From NCBI RefSeq assembly GCF_000764305.2, contig NW_025940701.1, forward strand, positions 558,294 to 622,293: a stretch of 64,000 nt of DNA. The letters are read 5' to 3'. This DNA comes from Hyalella azteca. Taxonomy: Eukaryota; Arthropoda; Malacostraca; Amphipoda; Hyalellidae. Below the pieces are notes generated by a model, which saw nothing but the letters and a program-made list of their open reading frames with translations, was not told where the DNA came from and ran no database searches. Numbering within the stretch: the first letter of the stretch is position 1; every line of letters starts with the position of its first letter. This document shows positions 1 to 10,629 of this stretch, piece after piece. A program made the translations under genes and the position numbers.

Positions 1-714
1 TATTAATAAAGAACCAATTAGGCTTGTAACTTAATGCTCGGTTACAAAGTCTACAATCGAGGCATATCCTGTCGTCTCAAACATTTTCGCCGAAGTTTTA
101 CGACGTGGAAGCAGAGAATAAACAGCGTAAAGGTGATGGTCGATAAACAAGATTCAGAAGACTAGCTAAAGAACAGAGCCAAGAATCCAAGATATAAAAC
201 AAATTGTTAATTAAGTCAATGGCATATCGGTTATCGGTGAGGCTTTTGTAACGAACATCTCACCATTACATACTACCGGTACCTGAAGCAAGAAAAAAAT
301 TTAAATTAACTCCCGTCGTGACGCTAATTACGAAATAGTTCATTGACAATCAATGGGCCTATTTGTGTCCCATCTCTACAAAAGGCCAAAGATGATATGG
401 CATCAAATATGAAAAGAAGCTTGTTGAGAGAAGCATATAATTACGAATTATATGGAAAGAAATACCTAATCTACGATCGTAAAAAAGTACAAAATTTAAA
501 ATTCAAAGAATTGTCGGACGGTGAAAATCATTGAAAACTTGGGCCATGACTTAGATTGAGAGAATGTACATGAAATCATAACAATAGCAAATAAATGTTG
601 AGTTATAACAATTCGGATACAAAAAATATTGCGCTCTTAGACGCAGCAAGAGCACAAAAAAAAATTACATTTGGGGCAATAAAATTATGGAGTTGTTTTC
701 GCGTGACAGCGATA
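1..714. other. AT-rich intergenic sequence, nothing recognised
   Basis: The only open frame here is a 63-codon one at 343-534 with no recognisable motif. I see no exon-like splice context and no tandem array. Confidence 0.5.
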
Positions 715-716
715 TA

Positions 717-1010
717 CAGTGGGGGGAAATAAATATTCGTACACTTGAAAAATCGTATTTTAATGTATGTAAGTACACAAACTTAACAGGAAAAGTGATT
801 TAAATTATGTATAGAGACGCATAGTATTACGAAGAAGTTAACATGTTGCATTAATTTTTGTTGCATTGAGATTTAATTTCTATTGATGCTATTTTTGAAT
901 ACAATGCGCCTCTATACATAATATAAATCACTTCTCCTGTTCAGTTTGTGTACTTACATACATTTAAAATACGATTTTTCAAGTGTACGAATATTTATTT
1001 CCCCCCACTG
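717..1010. mobile_element. Tc1/mariner-type foldback MITE
   Basis: The element has long inverted arms of about 105-115 bp (717-825 and 900-1010). They begin CAGTGGGGGGAAATAAAT and end with the reverse complement. A TA dinucleotide flanks it on each side (715-716, 1011-1012), which is the target duplication expected for Tc1/mariner insertion. The arms differ by only a few substitutions and small indels. There is no transposase frame inside, so it is non-autonomous. The superfamily call is inferred from the TA duplication and the CAGTG start. Confidence 0.75.
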
Positions 1011-1012
1011 TA

Positions 1013-1800
1013 AATACACAACTTAATATACGAGGCCCAGGTTCAATACCCGACAATGAAGGATGATTTGAAGGCGACTCACAAGCGTGCCGTGGGCTGT
1101 GAAAGTATGGCCCCAGGCTGGACACTATACCCTATTTAAACATACGACCGTCGAGAGAACATTGTGTGTGCTGCTCGTGCCGTGAAAAAAATGAAAAGTT
1201 ATAACAAATATTATTAACCATGCAAAAAATGTCACCATTGTACAGCTAAAAAATTACATTTCATCAAGAAAAGTCATTTTGTAAAGAAAATTGAATGTGA
1301 AACATTTTCTCATCAAATCATCTAGAGAAGCTCACTGGATGAGTTAGCATCAGAACCTCGCTCACATGTCACCGATGAAATTTAAAATCATTAATATATA
1401 TAGATCCGAATTTAAATACAAGAAATACACATACATGCGTATGACCTCAAAAATGGACAACTAGAGTAAAAAATCCTACCGCTCTCTTCAAAACATACAT
1501 TTTCCTCGTAGTTTTATTTTGCTAAAATACGAAGCAAGCAAAGAGGGTCTTGATGTAAAATGAGCGTCTCAAGCAGAAACTTGTTTAGCGCTGCATGCAC
1601 TTATTTATCTAATATTAAACACAATGGAGAGCACCACGTAGAATCTGGCCTTTATAAAAACTCGTGATTGTATAGCCTTTACCTTACCATTCTGAACAAC
1701 CTATACACGATTTTCAGGCGAGAAGACTTGAATTGAAATCGAACAGCCTGTGAAAACTACTATCTATTATTTGGAATACAAAAACGAAGCTAATATTATG
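1013..1800. other. Non-coding stretch downstream of the kinase gene
   Basis: A short tRNA B-box-like segment (GGTTCAATACC, about 1041) may be a remnant of a tRNA-derived SINE. The rest would include the 3' flank and UTR of the minus-strand kinase. Nothing else is supported. Confidence 0.3.
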
Positions 1801-3390
1801 TCACAAAGAGTTTCTGCGCATAAGAGCACTTTTGTCAGGTCCACAAGCCTTGGCTGGATTCTGTCCACCAAAAAGTGAAATTTTTCTCAGCCTCAACAAG
1901 TTGTACATTCCAGCGACTTCACCCCACGGCCGAGTCTGAATTGTGGTCTTCACACACACGCACTCATCCCCTAGAAGCCTGGCTAATTCTTCGAGAGTTT
2001 CCTCATCGAAATCTAAATCAAGACCAAAACAAGCACACTCTGACGACGATAACGAACGACATACTACGTCCTTGCGTCCCACTATTCGACATTCAGGTTC
2101 ACTACTTAGCATTAGACAATCCACACTTTCGGCCAAATATCCTTCGCGATTGCATGGAGGCAAGAATTTGTCTGACAAATCAGATAAACATTGAAAATCG
2201 TCGAATTTAGAATTCTTTTTATTATCTAGCTCGTTTTGTGGCGGAGGAGCCGGCGGAACAAAATTACAATTTGGGGAAATTTCTTCGGATTCTGAACTTG
2301 GTGACAATTGGACAGACGACAAAGAGGAAGATAAAGATTCCTCCTCTGAAGCTGTCGACTGTTCGCTAATATTTCGGATGCGACACGGCGTTGTCTGGCA
2401 GTACGAGGCTGCGACAGGAAAAGATTGGTTAAGAAGAAGCCAATCATTGAGCGGTTCTAGGCATGTACTAACGTGGCGAGCGGACGTTCGGCTTACTGCA
2501 ATATGGCGTAGCCAATGACTTTTCATGATCGCATTAGTACTCCAACGCTGATGAGGCTGCACCTCTAATACACCTTTGATAACTTCAGAAACTTCCATCG
2601 ACATTCTATTCAGGTTTTCATCATGTTGAACTTGCAGTCCGAACACGCAGGTGCTGGTGCGAAACCCAGAAGGTGTGTCGTAGGCAACAAAAGGCTCTTC
2701 TGCCGTAAGGCTGAAGTACAGAGACGCTCCTAGCCCAAAGACATCGACCTTAGGTCCGTAAAATACATTGGGGCTCATGAGCTCTGGTGCCATAAATGCT
2801 ACCGTACCAGCGCGAGTTACAGAAGAATTAGGTGGATTATCGGCTTCGTACTTTATTGAAAGCCCAAGATCAATTAGTTTCGCGTGTGGAAAGCAGTGAT
2901 TCGTTTTCTCCACCATAATATTCTCAGGCTTCACGTCCCTATGAAGAAACTTTCGAGAATGAAGATACTCCAAAGCTCTGGTCATATGCAGTGCAACGCA
3001 ACCTACCAAACACTCACATAACCCAACTCCCGAACGCGATTGTACCAAACTGGAGAGCGATGTTCCTCCCAGATCTTCAAGAGCCAAAGCCAGCCTGCCA
3101 TCTTGACCAATGCAAACCTCAACGAGAGACACGACACAAGGATGACTGAGAGCCGCCAACACCCTGGCCTCATGACGCAATGAATTCTCTAAGGAATGTT
3201 TTGTGTTGTCAACAGTTTGAACTTTTGAAGAGACCAACGGAAGATCTTTATTTTTAAATAATTCTAGACCTATGATCGTCTTGAGTGCAACGAATGAGCC
3301 AAGCTTTTTGTGACGAGCTCTAGTTACAATGCCATACCGGCCCTCACCTAAAGTACAGAGTAGTTCATACTGCTGCCAATCTAATGTCAT
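1801..3390 (-). CDS. Intronless Ser/Thr protein kinase, 529 aa
   Basis: This single uninterrupted frame encodes a complete eukaryotic protein kinase domain (about residues 8-295) that should transfer ATP phosphate to Ser/Thr. Visible elements in order are the glycine loop GEGRYG (15-20), the VALK lysine (37), the helix-C glutamate (74), the catalytic loop HRDVKPEN (150-157), the metal-binding motif as DLG rather than DFG (174-176), APE (201-203), the F-helix aspartate (216) and the late conserved arginine (282). The lysine after HRD.K favours Ser/Thr specificity. The tail of about 230 residues has a Ser-rich segment (about 345-370), then a Cys-containing acidic stretch; it ends in a basic, Ser-containing segment. 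The frame starts at an ATG just inside the domain border, so no N-terminal regulatory region is present. It has no introns although the other recognised genes here are intron-rich, which suggests a retrocopy origin. I cannot assign a kinase subfamily. Confidence 0.85.
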   Translation of the reverse strand: MTLDWQQYELLCTLGEGRYGIVTRARHKKLGSFVALKTIIGLELFKNKDLPLVSSKVQTVDNTKHSLENSLRHEARVLAALSHPCVVSLVEVCIGQDGRLALALEDLGGTSLSSLVQSRSGVGLCECLVGCVALHMTRALEYLHSRKFLHRDVKPENIMVEKTNHCFPHAKLIDLGLSIKYEADNPPNSSVTRAGTVAFMAPELMSPNVFYGPKVDVFGLGASLYFSLTAEEPFVAYDTPSGFRTSTCVFGLQVQHDENLNRMSMEVSEVIKGVLEVQPHQRWSTNAIMKSHWLRHIAVSRTSARHVSTCLEPLNDWLLLNQSFPVAASYCQTTPCRIRNISEQSTASEEESLSSSLSSVQLSPSSESEEISPNCNFVPPAPPPQNELDNKKNSKFDDFQCLSDLSDKFLPPCNREGYLAESVDCLMLSSEPECRIVGRKDVVCRSLSSSECACFGLDLDFDEETLEELARLLGDECVCVKTTIQTRPWGEVAGMYNLLRLRKISLFGGQNPAKACGPDKSALMRRNSL

Positions 3391-6300
3391 TTTTTATATT
3401 ATATTGAGAGTGACAGGAGACAACCAAATCAAGGCAGAATCAAAATTACAATCATTCACTTATAGTGCGCATAAAATTCAATACACAGCCTGCAGCCAAT
3501 ATCCTAATAAAATTTTGCAAGATGATAGAGTACAGCAGTAGATATCCTAAGATGCTTGAATTTCTCAAAATTATTGTAAAATAGAAAGCACTCAAAAATT
3601 ATCATCAGAGGGAAGAGCAACCACAGTATAAAACAACTAAATAATTGCTTATCAATGACTGCAAGAAGATGCTAACAACATGTATCGATGTACAAAAACT
3701 TCAAAAGTACCGTCATGTGCTTCATTAACCCTTGAGTACAACTAACCGTATAAATAATGATCATAAATCCTATTTCTCGTACAAAAATCTAGAGCATTGA
3801 ATTAAGAGACCTAGGTATGTGAGAGTCTACATTTTCTCACGTTGTCATACAAAAACCAGAAACCGTACATCACACAATAGTGCACCTATCCTTGACAATA
3901 TGGCTGACCTTTTTGAAACTTATGGCTTTAATTCTACAATCACCAGATCTACGCACTGAAATGAAAGGTACCTACTAATTATTTGGGAAAGTGAATGATT
4001 TGGAGATGCACTGAAAAATTAATTTTGCGAATGCTATTCAACGAGATTCAAATTAAATGTTGACAACCAATAAATACTGTAACAATCATGTACCATATCA
4101 ATGGATATTGATGTACATAACATCATGTAAGCTTGTCATCAGATAATGTAATAGCAGAATAATATATAAAAAAAACTTATGTCTATCAAGCTACTTTATC
4201 AGGTACATAGAGTGAGCAATGGCATAAATGAAGTTTCATCAATTCATGAATGATTTTCTAATCTTAAACAGGTTTTCAGATGGAAAATAAACCAAGTAAC
4301 TTGGGAAGTTAAACTAGTGAAAGGAATAACAATGCAAATTCTAAGCTATCATTAAAATGAATAACATTTTCATTTGGGTGACAAAAATGAAATATTAGGC
4401 ATGACAATACGTAAAAATATTATAATACTGAAATGTTAAGGCAATATACCATTTTGGCATGTTTAATTGATATCACACTAATTGAGCATTGTTTTATCTT
4501 TTGAAAATCAACAATATTATTCTATCTTCTGAAATTGAAAATTTATAGAAAAGTAATCTGTTTACCCAAGTTTTTATTTTCTAAGGGAATAATCTGAAAC
4601 AGTCAGGATATAAGATGGTAATCTCATAAACAATTCAATTTTACAGCCAGAATTGTTAGGCTCATTTGATACCTAGAAATTTTAATTCCTTTTTTATTTA
4701 GATGGCATTAGCAACATACATTTTCAGCTTGCAACCTGAGTATGTGATTGTGAAAATTTTTCATTAAAATAGCCAATTAGACAGCATGATCAAATTAACC
4801 TTTCAGCTTACAACCTGCGTAAGTTGTTGAATGATCTCCATTGCTAAGAGGAGTGATGACCACTGAAGTTCATATCCCTGTCCACACACATGGTTGAATG
4901 CCTTGTTTTTGCTGGGGCCCAAGCTTACATTAGCAGCTCAGACGTCTCTTGAAATCTATAGGAATAAAAAGAATAAGAATCTGTAGGAATAAATAAAAAT
5001 ATTAACATAAGGGATAAAACATTGACAGTGATGGGCACAGCTAACTGAAAAGTTAGCTTTTATAAAATATATTGTTAGTTTGTCACTAATATATTCCTTT
5101 GTGTTTCAGCCTTTCAGGTAGATTTGTTTTTGTAATTTTTTTTTGTTATAGTGAATTCAATTGACACAATTAAAATGGTGCAAAATTACAAGCCATCCTG
5201 TAAGCTTACAGATACATAGGAAATACTATATGGCTGCTGATGTGAAGCTTGCCGTGGACAAGGTCATTGTCAATGCTTAATGGCATGTCCATGGATAGGT
5301 ACGGTAATATCACATCAATAATATGGTAATGTATGGATACGGTAATATCATATCAATACAGGAAATACAAGTACAGATCACAGAAAATGTTGTTTATTCT
5401 ACATATACATCATCTACAAAGGAAGAGGACTTTGGAGCAAGATTGGAATTTTCCTACTTGTTCCTGAAATCTTGTGGTTCCAACATGGCAAATTTTTAAT
5501 ACATTTGGAATCTTGCGGCGCGATCGTGCACTTTAGTTAAAAATTAGATAGGAGGTAATTCATCTGGCGGAAATCTCGCGGTTCCAGAAATGACGGGGAA
5601 AGATCTAGTAGCAGCCCTAAAAATAGAGGTTGTGCACAGAATGTCATAGACTCAAATGTATATAGAATTGTGCACTGGGCATCATAGAATGAAAAGTAAT
5701 GAACCTAAACTATGATTTATTTTTCCAAAACATATGATGGTTATTTCTAAAACATTCCTTTCTGTTTCAGGTATGTTTCTTAAGATTTTTTATAGTGAAT
5801 TCACTTAGGTAACCCAATTAAAATGGTGTGAAATTACAAGCTGTCCTGTAAGCTTACAGATACAGAAGAAATGCTATGTGGCTGCTGATATGAAGCTTCA
5901 AAGCTTGCAGTGGACAAGGTTGTTGTAAATGCTCAATTATATGTTTACAGATACGGTAATCCGGATTCCGGGTAATATCACATCAATGACAATAATACGG
6001 TAATGCATATGAATGTATATGGTGTGAAGTGTCAAGTGTGATCATATCAATAAAGCATAAACAAGTAAAAAACACAGAAAATGTCATTTATTCTACATCT
6101 ACATCATCTACAATAAAAGAGGAGGACTTCAGGCTCCAGTATAAATGTATAATGACTATAATCTAACATTGAGTTCAACTGTTCAAGTTATCAAAAAATA
6201 GAAATTTTAGTCACCCTAAAATTTCTTTGTAAACTATCAATGATACATTATTGTTCTATTTGTTCAAAATGTGTTATTGTAGAAACTACCAGGTTCAGGT

Positions 6301-7260
6301 AATTAGTATCATAGCCTCATAGGTACCTACCTGGCAGCTGGCAGTGGCACTGTATGTATGATCTGGAGTCTGGACCATGACAATCTGGGTTCTGGAGGAT
6401 GGTGCTCTTCTTAGGTTCTTGTACTACTATGTCAATCCAATAGACTGAGAATGAATTATTTTGAGGAGTGGTTCCAAACTTTGAAAACAAATCGAAGCTC
6501 ATAAAAAACAGACCAAACTAAAATAATTCTCAGTTTTACCTAGTATTCCATCATTATTTATTTTATTAGGATCTTAATGACTGCAATGCAACAGGAAATT
6601 AAGTATGGAAATGCCGAGAGATAACGGCAACCGAGATAAATATTTCCGAGATGAGAGATCTGCTTATCTGCTAGGTCCTGAATTGTTATACAAGTATATA
6701 TTATATTGCAGTCGACAATATTATACAATTTCAAAGGGCCCAAGTTTGATAAAGATATTTTAAAGCAATAAGTTCAAATAGACGAATTTTAAGGTAAATA
6801 AATAATAATAGAACTGATGAATTTATCTCAACAAACCTCAGGCAAGCGTCAATCTATTATGCCGGAATATGTCCGCCCTTTCCGTCTTCCGCGGTTTCAG
6901 AAAGCGACTTGATTGAACAATTGCACAAGTTGCAATTTCGAAAATAAATGATGCTGTTTGTTTCACATGTTTTTTTAATAAAATATCAAAATCATTCTCG
7001 TATCACAGTATCAATAATGAATATTACACCATCATGGGAGCGATAATATGCTGAGACCATACATTTAATTGATTGTGTCTCCGCTACACTTCGGTGTACG
7101 AAGAAAATGATGAAATATGCATGAACGAAGCTTCCAATAAAATAATTGAAAGGAGTTAATCAATTTAGGTCAAAATCCAAGTAGAAATGAGAAGACGAAT
7201 AACGTAAAAGCGGCAAGGGCATAGAAGAGCATGTAAATGCAGAACGTTAGCCGAAATGTG
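3391..7260. other. Long non-coding stretch with a diverged tandem duplication
   Basis: No coding exon is convincing. Two related blocks, about 5085-5440 and 5755-6120, share runs such as AATTACAAG, CCTGTAAGCTTACAGATAC, GGCTGCTGAT, ACGGTAATATCACATCAAT and a CATCATCTAC segment in the same order. They are therefore a diverged direct duplication of about 350 bp, offset by roughly 670 bp. A short plus-strand frame near 6859 with a GC-richer context was noted but cannot be called a gene. Confidence 0.5.
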
Positions 7261-7275
7261 AGATATCGTAAGTTA

Positions 7276-7634
7276 TCACTTTTGGGGTTGCAAGTTTGCT
7301 TTCAAGTTAGATATTTTAGTCTCCCAATATTTCTTTGCAAACTCGATATTTGGTATCCCATGCGCTTCCGCAAACAGTAAACCACCAGCGAGCTCTTCTG
7401 AGGAGTTAGAATAGATTTTCACGGTGGCAAAAAGGGCCAATATGATGATGTGAAAAATGGTCAAATTTCGGAGTTATTCAGAAACTGAAGCGAATAAAAG
7501 AAATAATTAATATAGATCGGTTGTTTATACTTGATGATTTACTTGATATTTCATTGAGATCTAATTGAATCTGATCAAGCAGGAAGTTCATTTGGTTGCG
7601 AACACCGCGATAGCGAACAGAAATCGGGTAGATC
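7276..7634 (-). CDS. Possible last two exons of a small unrecognised gene
   Basis: On the minus strand an open segment at 7634-7543 is preceded by TATGCAG and followed by GTAAAT. Another, at 7397-7276, is preceded by a pyrimidine tract and CTCAG and ends in TGA. Joined across a 145-bp intron they stay in frame and give about 70 residues. The first part is Arg-rich (VRYRGVRNQ), the middle has an acidic helix-like segment and the last part contains KYWETKISNLK. I do not recognise the protein. The Arg-rich start might belong to a mitochondrial presequence, but there is no upstream ATG exon that I can support. It could be chance open sequence. Confidence 0.28.
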
Positions 7635-7689
7635 CTGCATAGCGATCCAAGATTCAACACGGAGTATCAGGCAGCACTCGACTCGAGTC

Positions 7690-7973
7690 AAATGCTGTCG
7701 AGTCGAGCGCTGTCAAGTCGAGTGCTGTCGAGTCGAGTGCTGTCGAGTCAAATTCCGTCGAGTCGAGTGCTGTCGAGTCGAGTGCTGTCGAGTCGAGCGC
7801 TGTCGAGTCGAGTGCTGTCGAGTCGAGTGCTGTCGAGTCGAGTGCTGTCGAGTCGAGTGCTGTCGAGTCGAGTGCTGTCGAGTCGAGTGCTGTCGAGTCG
7901 AGTGCTATCGAGTCGAGTGCTGTCGAGTCGCGTGCTGTCGAGTCGAGTGCTGTCGAGTTGAGTGCTGTCGAGA
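7690..7973. repeat. 15-bp minisatellite
   Basis: About 19 head-to-tail copies of a 15-bp unit, GTGCTGTCGAGTCGA, with few variants. Because the period is a multiple of three, frames stay open on both strands. These encode only Ser/Arg/Leu- or Asp/Ser/Thr-type repeats and are not genes. Confidence 0.9.
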
Positions 7974-8060
7974 GACTCCGACTCAGACTTAGTGACAGGA
8001 CAACCAACCTGCAGCATCCGATCCTCTCTTGCGCTCTTACCAAGAGCGCCAACGTTAAGA

Positions 8061-8275
8061 GACAAGCTGTTGTAGTAGACAACCCCGTAAGAAGACAAGC
8101 TGTTGTAGCAGACAACCCCGTAAGATGACAAGCTGTTGTAGTAGACAACCCCGTAAGAAGACAAGCTGTTGTAGTAGACAACCCCGTAAGAAGACAAGCT
8201 GTTGTAGTAGACAACCCCGTAAGAAGACAAGCTGTTGCAGTAGACAACCCCGTGAGAAGACAAGCTGTTGTAGTA
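8061..8275. repeat. 33-bp minisatellite, about 6.5 copies
   Basis: The unit begins GACAAGCTGTTGTAGTAGAC and is repeated every 33 bp with single-base variants. The array is cut off abruptly by the Nextera junction sequence at 8276. A further single unit occurs at 8940-8974, beyond the junction. Confidence 0.9.
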
Positions 8276-8313
8276 CTGTCTCTTATACACATCTAGATGT
8301 GTATAAGAGACAG
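8276..8313. other. Nextera mate-pair junction adapter (assembly artefact)
   Basis: The 19-bp Tn5 mosaic end CTGTCTCTTATACACATCT is followed immediately by its exact reverse complement. This 38-bp inverted double end is the known circularisation junction of Nextera mate-pair libraries and does not belong in an animal genome. Sequence to its left and right may come from sites a few kilobases apart or in altered orientation, so contiguity here should not be trusted. Confidence 0.97.
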
Positions 8314-8800
8314 ATTCTTAGTCGGGCAGCAGCGCACTCCAGAGTCCAGTCTTCGAGACTTCAAGCAGAGGTGCAGAGCCAAGGACGCAGTCTAGGTTCC
8401 TCCATGATGTTGTTCAGAAAAATTCCCTTCTGGGAGTGAGCAACAGAGGCCTTCCATGTTTTGGCCCAGTGCTCATGTAGTTTGTGTCTCAGAATTTCAT
8501 CACTGGTAGGGAAATTAATCTCTTCTTCTTCTTTTAGAGCTGAGGGAGCTCTGGAGACTCGTCCAAGGTAGGGAAATTAATCTCGGAACCAGCAGTAACA
8601 CATTAGTTACAAGTTGTAACGTACCGAATGTGCCAACACCATGCGTTTCTTATAAATTATCGAGTCATTAGTCAGGTATTCTGGACTTAATTGGATATAT
8701 TGGATTTTCCTTCAATTTTGACGATTCGTTAACCAACGCATTTATAGCAAGCACTTATATTCCGAATTTCAAGGCGATNGGCAATAAGTCCAGCAGCTAT
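8314..8800. other. Unassigned sequence right of the adapter junction
   Basis: No exon is supported. It contains a short direct repeat of GTAGGGAAATTAATCTC (about 8508 and 8567) and one unknown base at 8779. Confidence 0.4.
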
Positions 8801-8802
8801 CT

Positions 8803-8940
8803 CAATCAATCGTCAGCTATGGAAAGATCGGGTTCCAAAGGCCGGATCCCTTGTGAATCAAGTCACGAAAAGTTCAAGAATCGGCAACAGGCCATGGGCC
8901 TATTTCTTCAACGCCGACACTTCCATTCTATTCTATTCTA
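8803..8940 (+). mobile_element. LINE 3' tail with (ATTCT)n end, plus orientation
   Basis: This matches, in reverse orientation, the block at 46708-46850 over nearly its whole length (shared runs include CCAAAGGCCGGATCCCTTGT and AATCAAGTCACGAAAAGT). It ends in short ATTCT repeats, as the tails of CR1/L2-type non-LTR retrotransposons do. The segment reading ATCGGCAACAGGCC followed by GGGCC is related to the 3' UTR of the fragments at 14222 and 49103, where a reverse transcriptase C terminus is visible. Confidence 0.6.
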
Positions 8941-8974
8941 AGCTGTTGTAGTAGACAACCCCGTAAGAAGACAA
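8940..8974. repeat. Detached unit of the 33-bp minisatellite
   Basis: One nearly perfect copy of the 8061-8275 unit lies directly after the ATTCT tail of the LINE fragment. Either the LINE inserted into the array, or the adapter-linked misassembly has duplicated the locus. Confidence 0.7.
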
Positions 8975-9620
8975 TTAAGCTGTTGGCTTCGCCTACGGAT
9001 CCTCTCACACCTCAAGGCCACCACCTCAGTCTCGACTCGTGCTGAATGTTTTACTCCATCTTGCACACGCAGTAGACGATGACAAATGAAGAAGTGCCTT
9101 CGTTGACGGTCTAGACACAAGAAGAATCTGACTTGGTGTGCTAGATTTACTAGAAGCAAAAGTTAGTTATAATCTTCACATTCAGATTACAGGAAATAAG
9201 GAAAGTTGTCCACGCCGAATAGCAAGGAATATTGGGGTTTGTAAATCGCCACTCGCCAGTCAGTTTTATGTCGCAAAAATGCAAAAATATAGTAATTATC
9301 TTCAAAATTAAAATTGAATTTCATAAGTAGTTAGGTCATGAAAACTTCGGAGGTTCGACAACAGGTAATGCTATCGAAAAGTTAGTCTGGGTCCGACGTG
9401 GAGGGTTAAATAAAAGTTTTGCCGCAAGTTTTCTCGTGAGTTTAAACATTTATTATAGTGACCCGATGGATAAATCATATCAATCTAACGATAAAAACAA
9501 ACAATTTATAACTTCAGATCCAAAGACAGCCATCTAGAACGAAGATCAAACAGTTTATAATATGGTGCCTTCTCATTTACGCTTGAGATGCAAACGATGC
9601 CTCGAAGCAACTTAGAAATA
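8975..9620. other. Unassigned sequence
   Basis: Open frames up to about 70 codons are present on the minus strand but lack recognisable domains and run into the minisatellite unit. No gene is supported. Confidence 0.4.
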
Positions 9621-9792
9621 AATATAACTCAGTACTCACTGCAACGAGTGACAGAGAGCGCATTTTCTCGTCGACGAAAACGTGAAGTCACGGACGGACA
9701 GGCAGACAGACGGGCAGACGAACAGACAGACGGACGGATGGACATGACGAGCACAACAGCGCCTTTATTTCCATAAATGAGAAAATGCGCTA
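9621..9792 (+). mobile_element. Palindromic repeat family copy 1 (CTCAGTACTCACTG family)
   Basis: Element order: CTCAGTACTCACTGCAGTGAGT palindromic head (here with CAACGAGT variation), GACAGAGAGCGCATTTTCTC, TCGTCGACGA palindrome, GTGAAGTCACGGAC, a (GGAC/AGAC)n tract, GACGAGCACAA, then CCATAAATGAGAAAATGCGCTA. The inner AGCGCATTTTCTC and the terminal GAGAAAATGCGCT are inverted repeats of each other. Confidence 0.85.
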
Positions 9793-10629
9793 ACAAACTA
9801 TCGATCTATAAATGACCATTCTACGATTATCTAACATCTTTGTTATTAAATATCTCCCAGAATGCTAAAAATGCTGTCAAAATTTCGAATAGAATAAGCC
9901 ACAAATGTGGCTTAGCCACAAAACATACCACAAATGTATGTTTGTTGAATTTTTGCGTTTTTGAATCATCGCTGAAACATATCGAGGTAGGTCCGACGGG
10001 AATTCACGATACTTAGTTATTAGGGATTTTAATTAGAATACGATTTTGTTTTTCATCGTGAAATAGTGAGAACTAGAAAAAAATGAAGTATAAAATCTGA
10101 TTATATATTATTAATATTTTTACATTCGTAAATATACCTATTGGCAAAAAAACTCTTCAAGTTACCGTTGAATTTGTAAACGGGATTTTAACGAGGGTCC
10201 TAGGCTAAATAATGATTGAAACGGGTCTTTCAATAAACAACATAGTTTTAATATTATTAACAGAGTTTGGGAGAAGAAGATCCTCTAATTGCAGGGATTG
10301 TCTATCCGTAGCAGCGATGAGTGTAACTATATACATATATTTACTATGAGTATAGTTCGGAGAATATTGTTATTTTACCTTAAAACACCCTTCGACTTTC
10401 ATATTATTTATAATATATTCACATACATCCAGATACATAAACATTCTTTAATCACACATATCGCAGTGTATACCAGCTTTAATTCGGATATATAAGGCTA
10501 AGGGGTGTTCAAGATTTGTATTAAAGTCATACAGCCATTAAAGTGACCTAAAGCAGTGCGATCCGTTTACAATACTGAGGTATATGACACGTAAATTAAA
10601 CACTGAAACAAAGGCATTCTAGTCTCTAA
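9793..10629. other. Intergenic sequence downstream of the sulfotransferase-like gene
   Basis: AT-rich, no exon supported. It would contain the 3' UTR of the minus-strand gene that ends at 10630. Confidence 0.4.

Noticed and set aside
7654..8439. Frames of 89-212 codons on both strands
   Set aside because: They are by-products of the 15-bp and 33-bp arrays, and some read through the Nextera adapter sequence.
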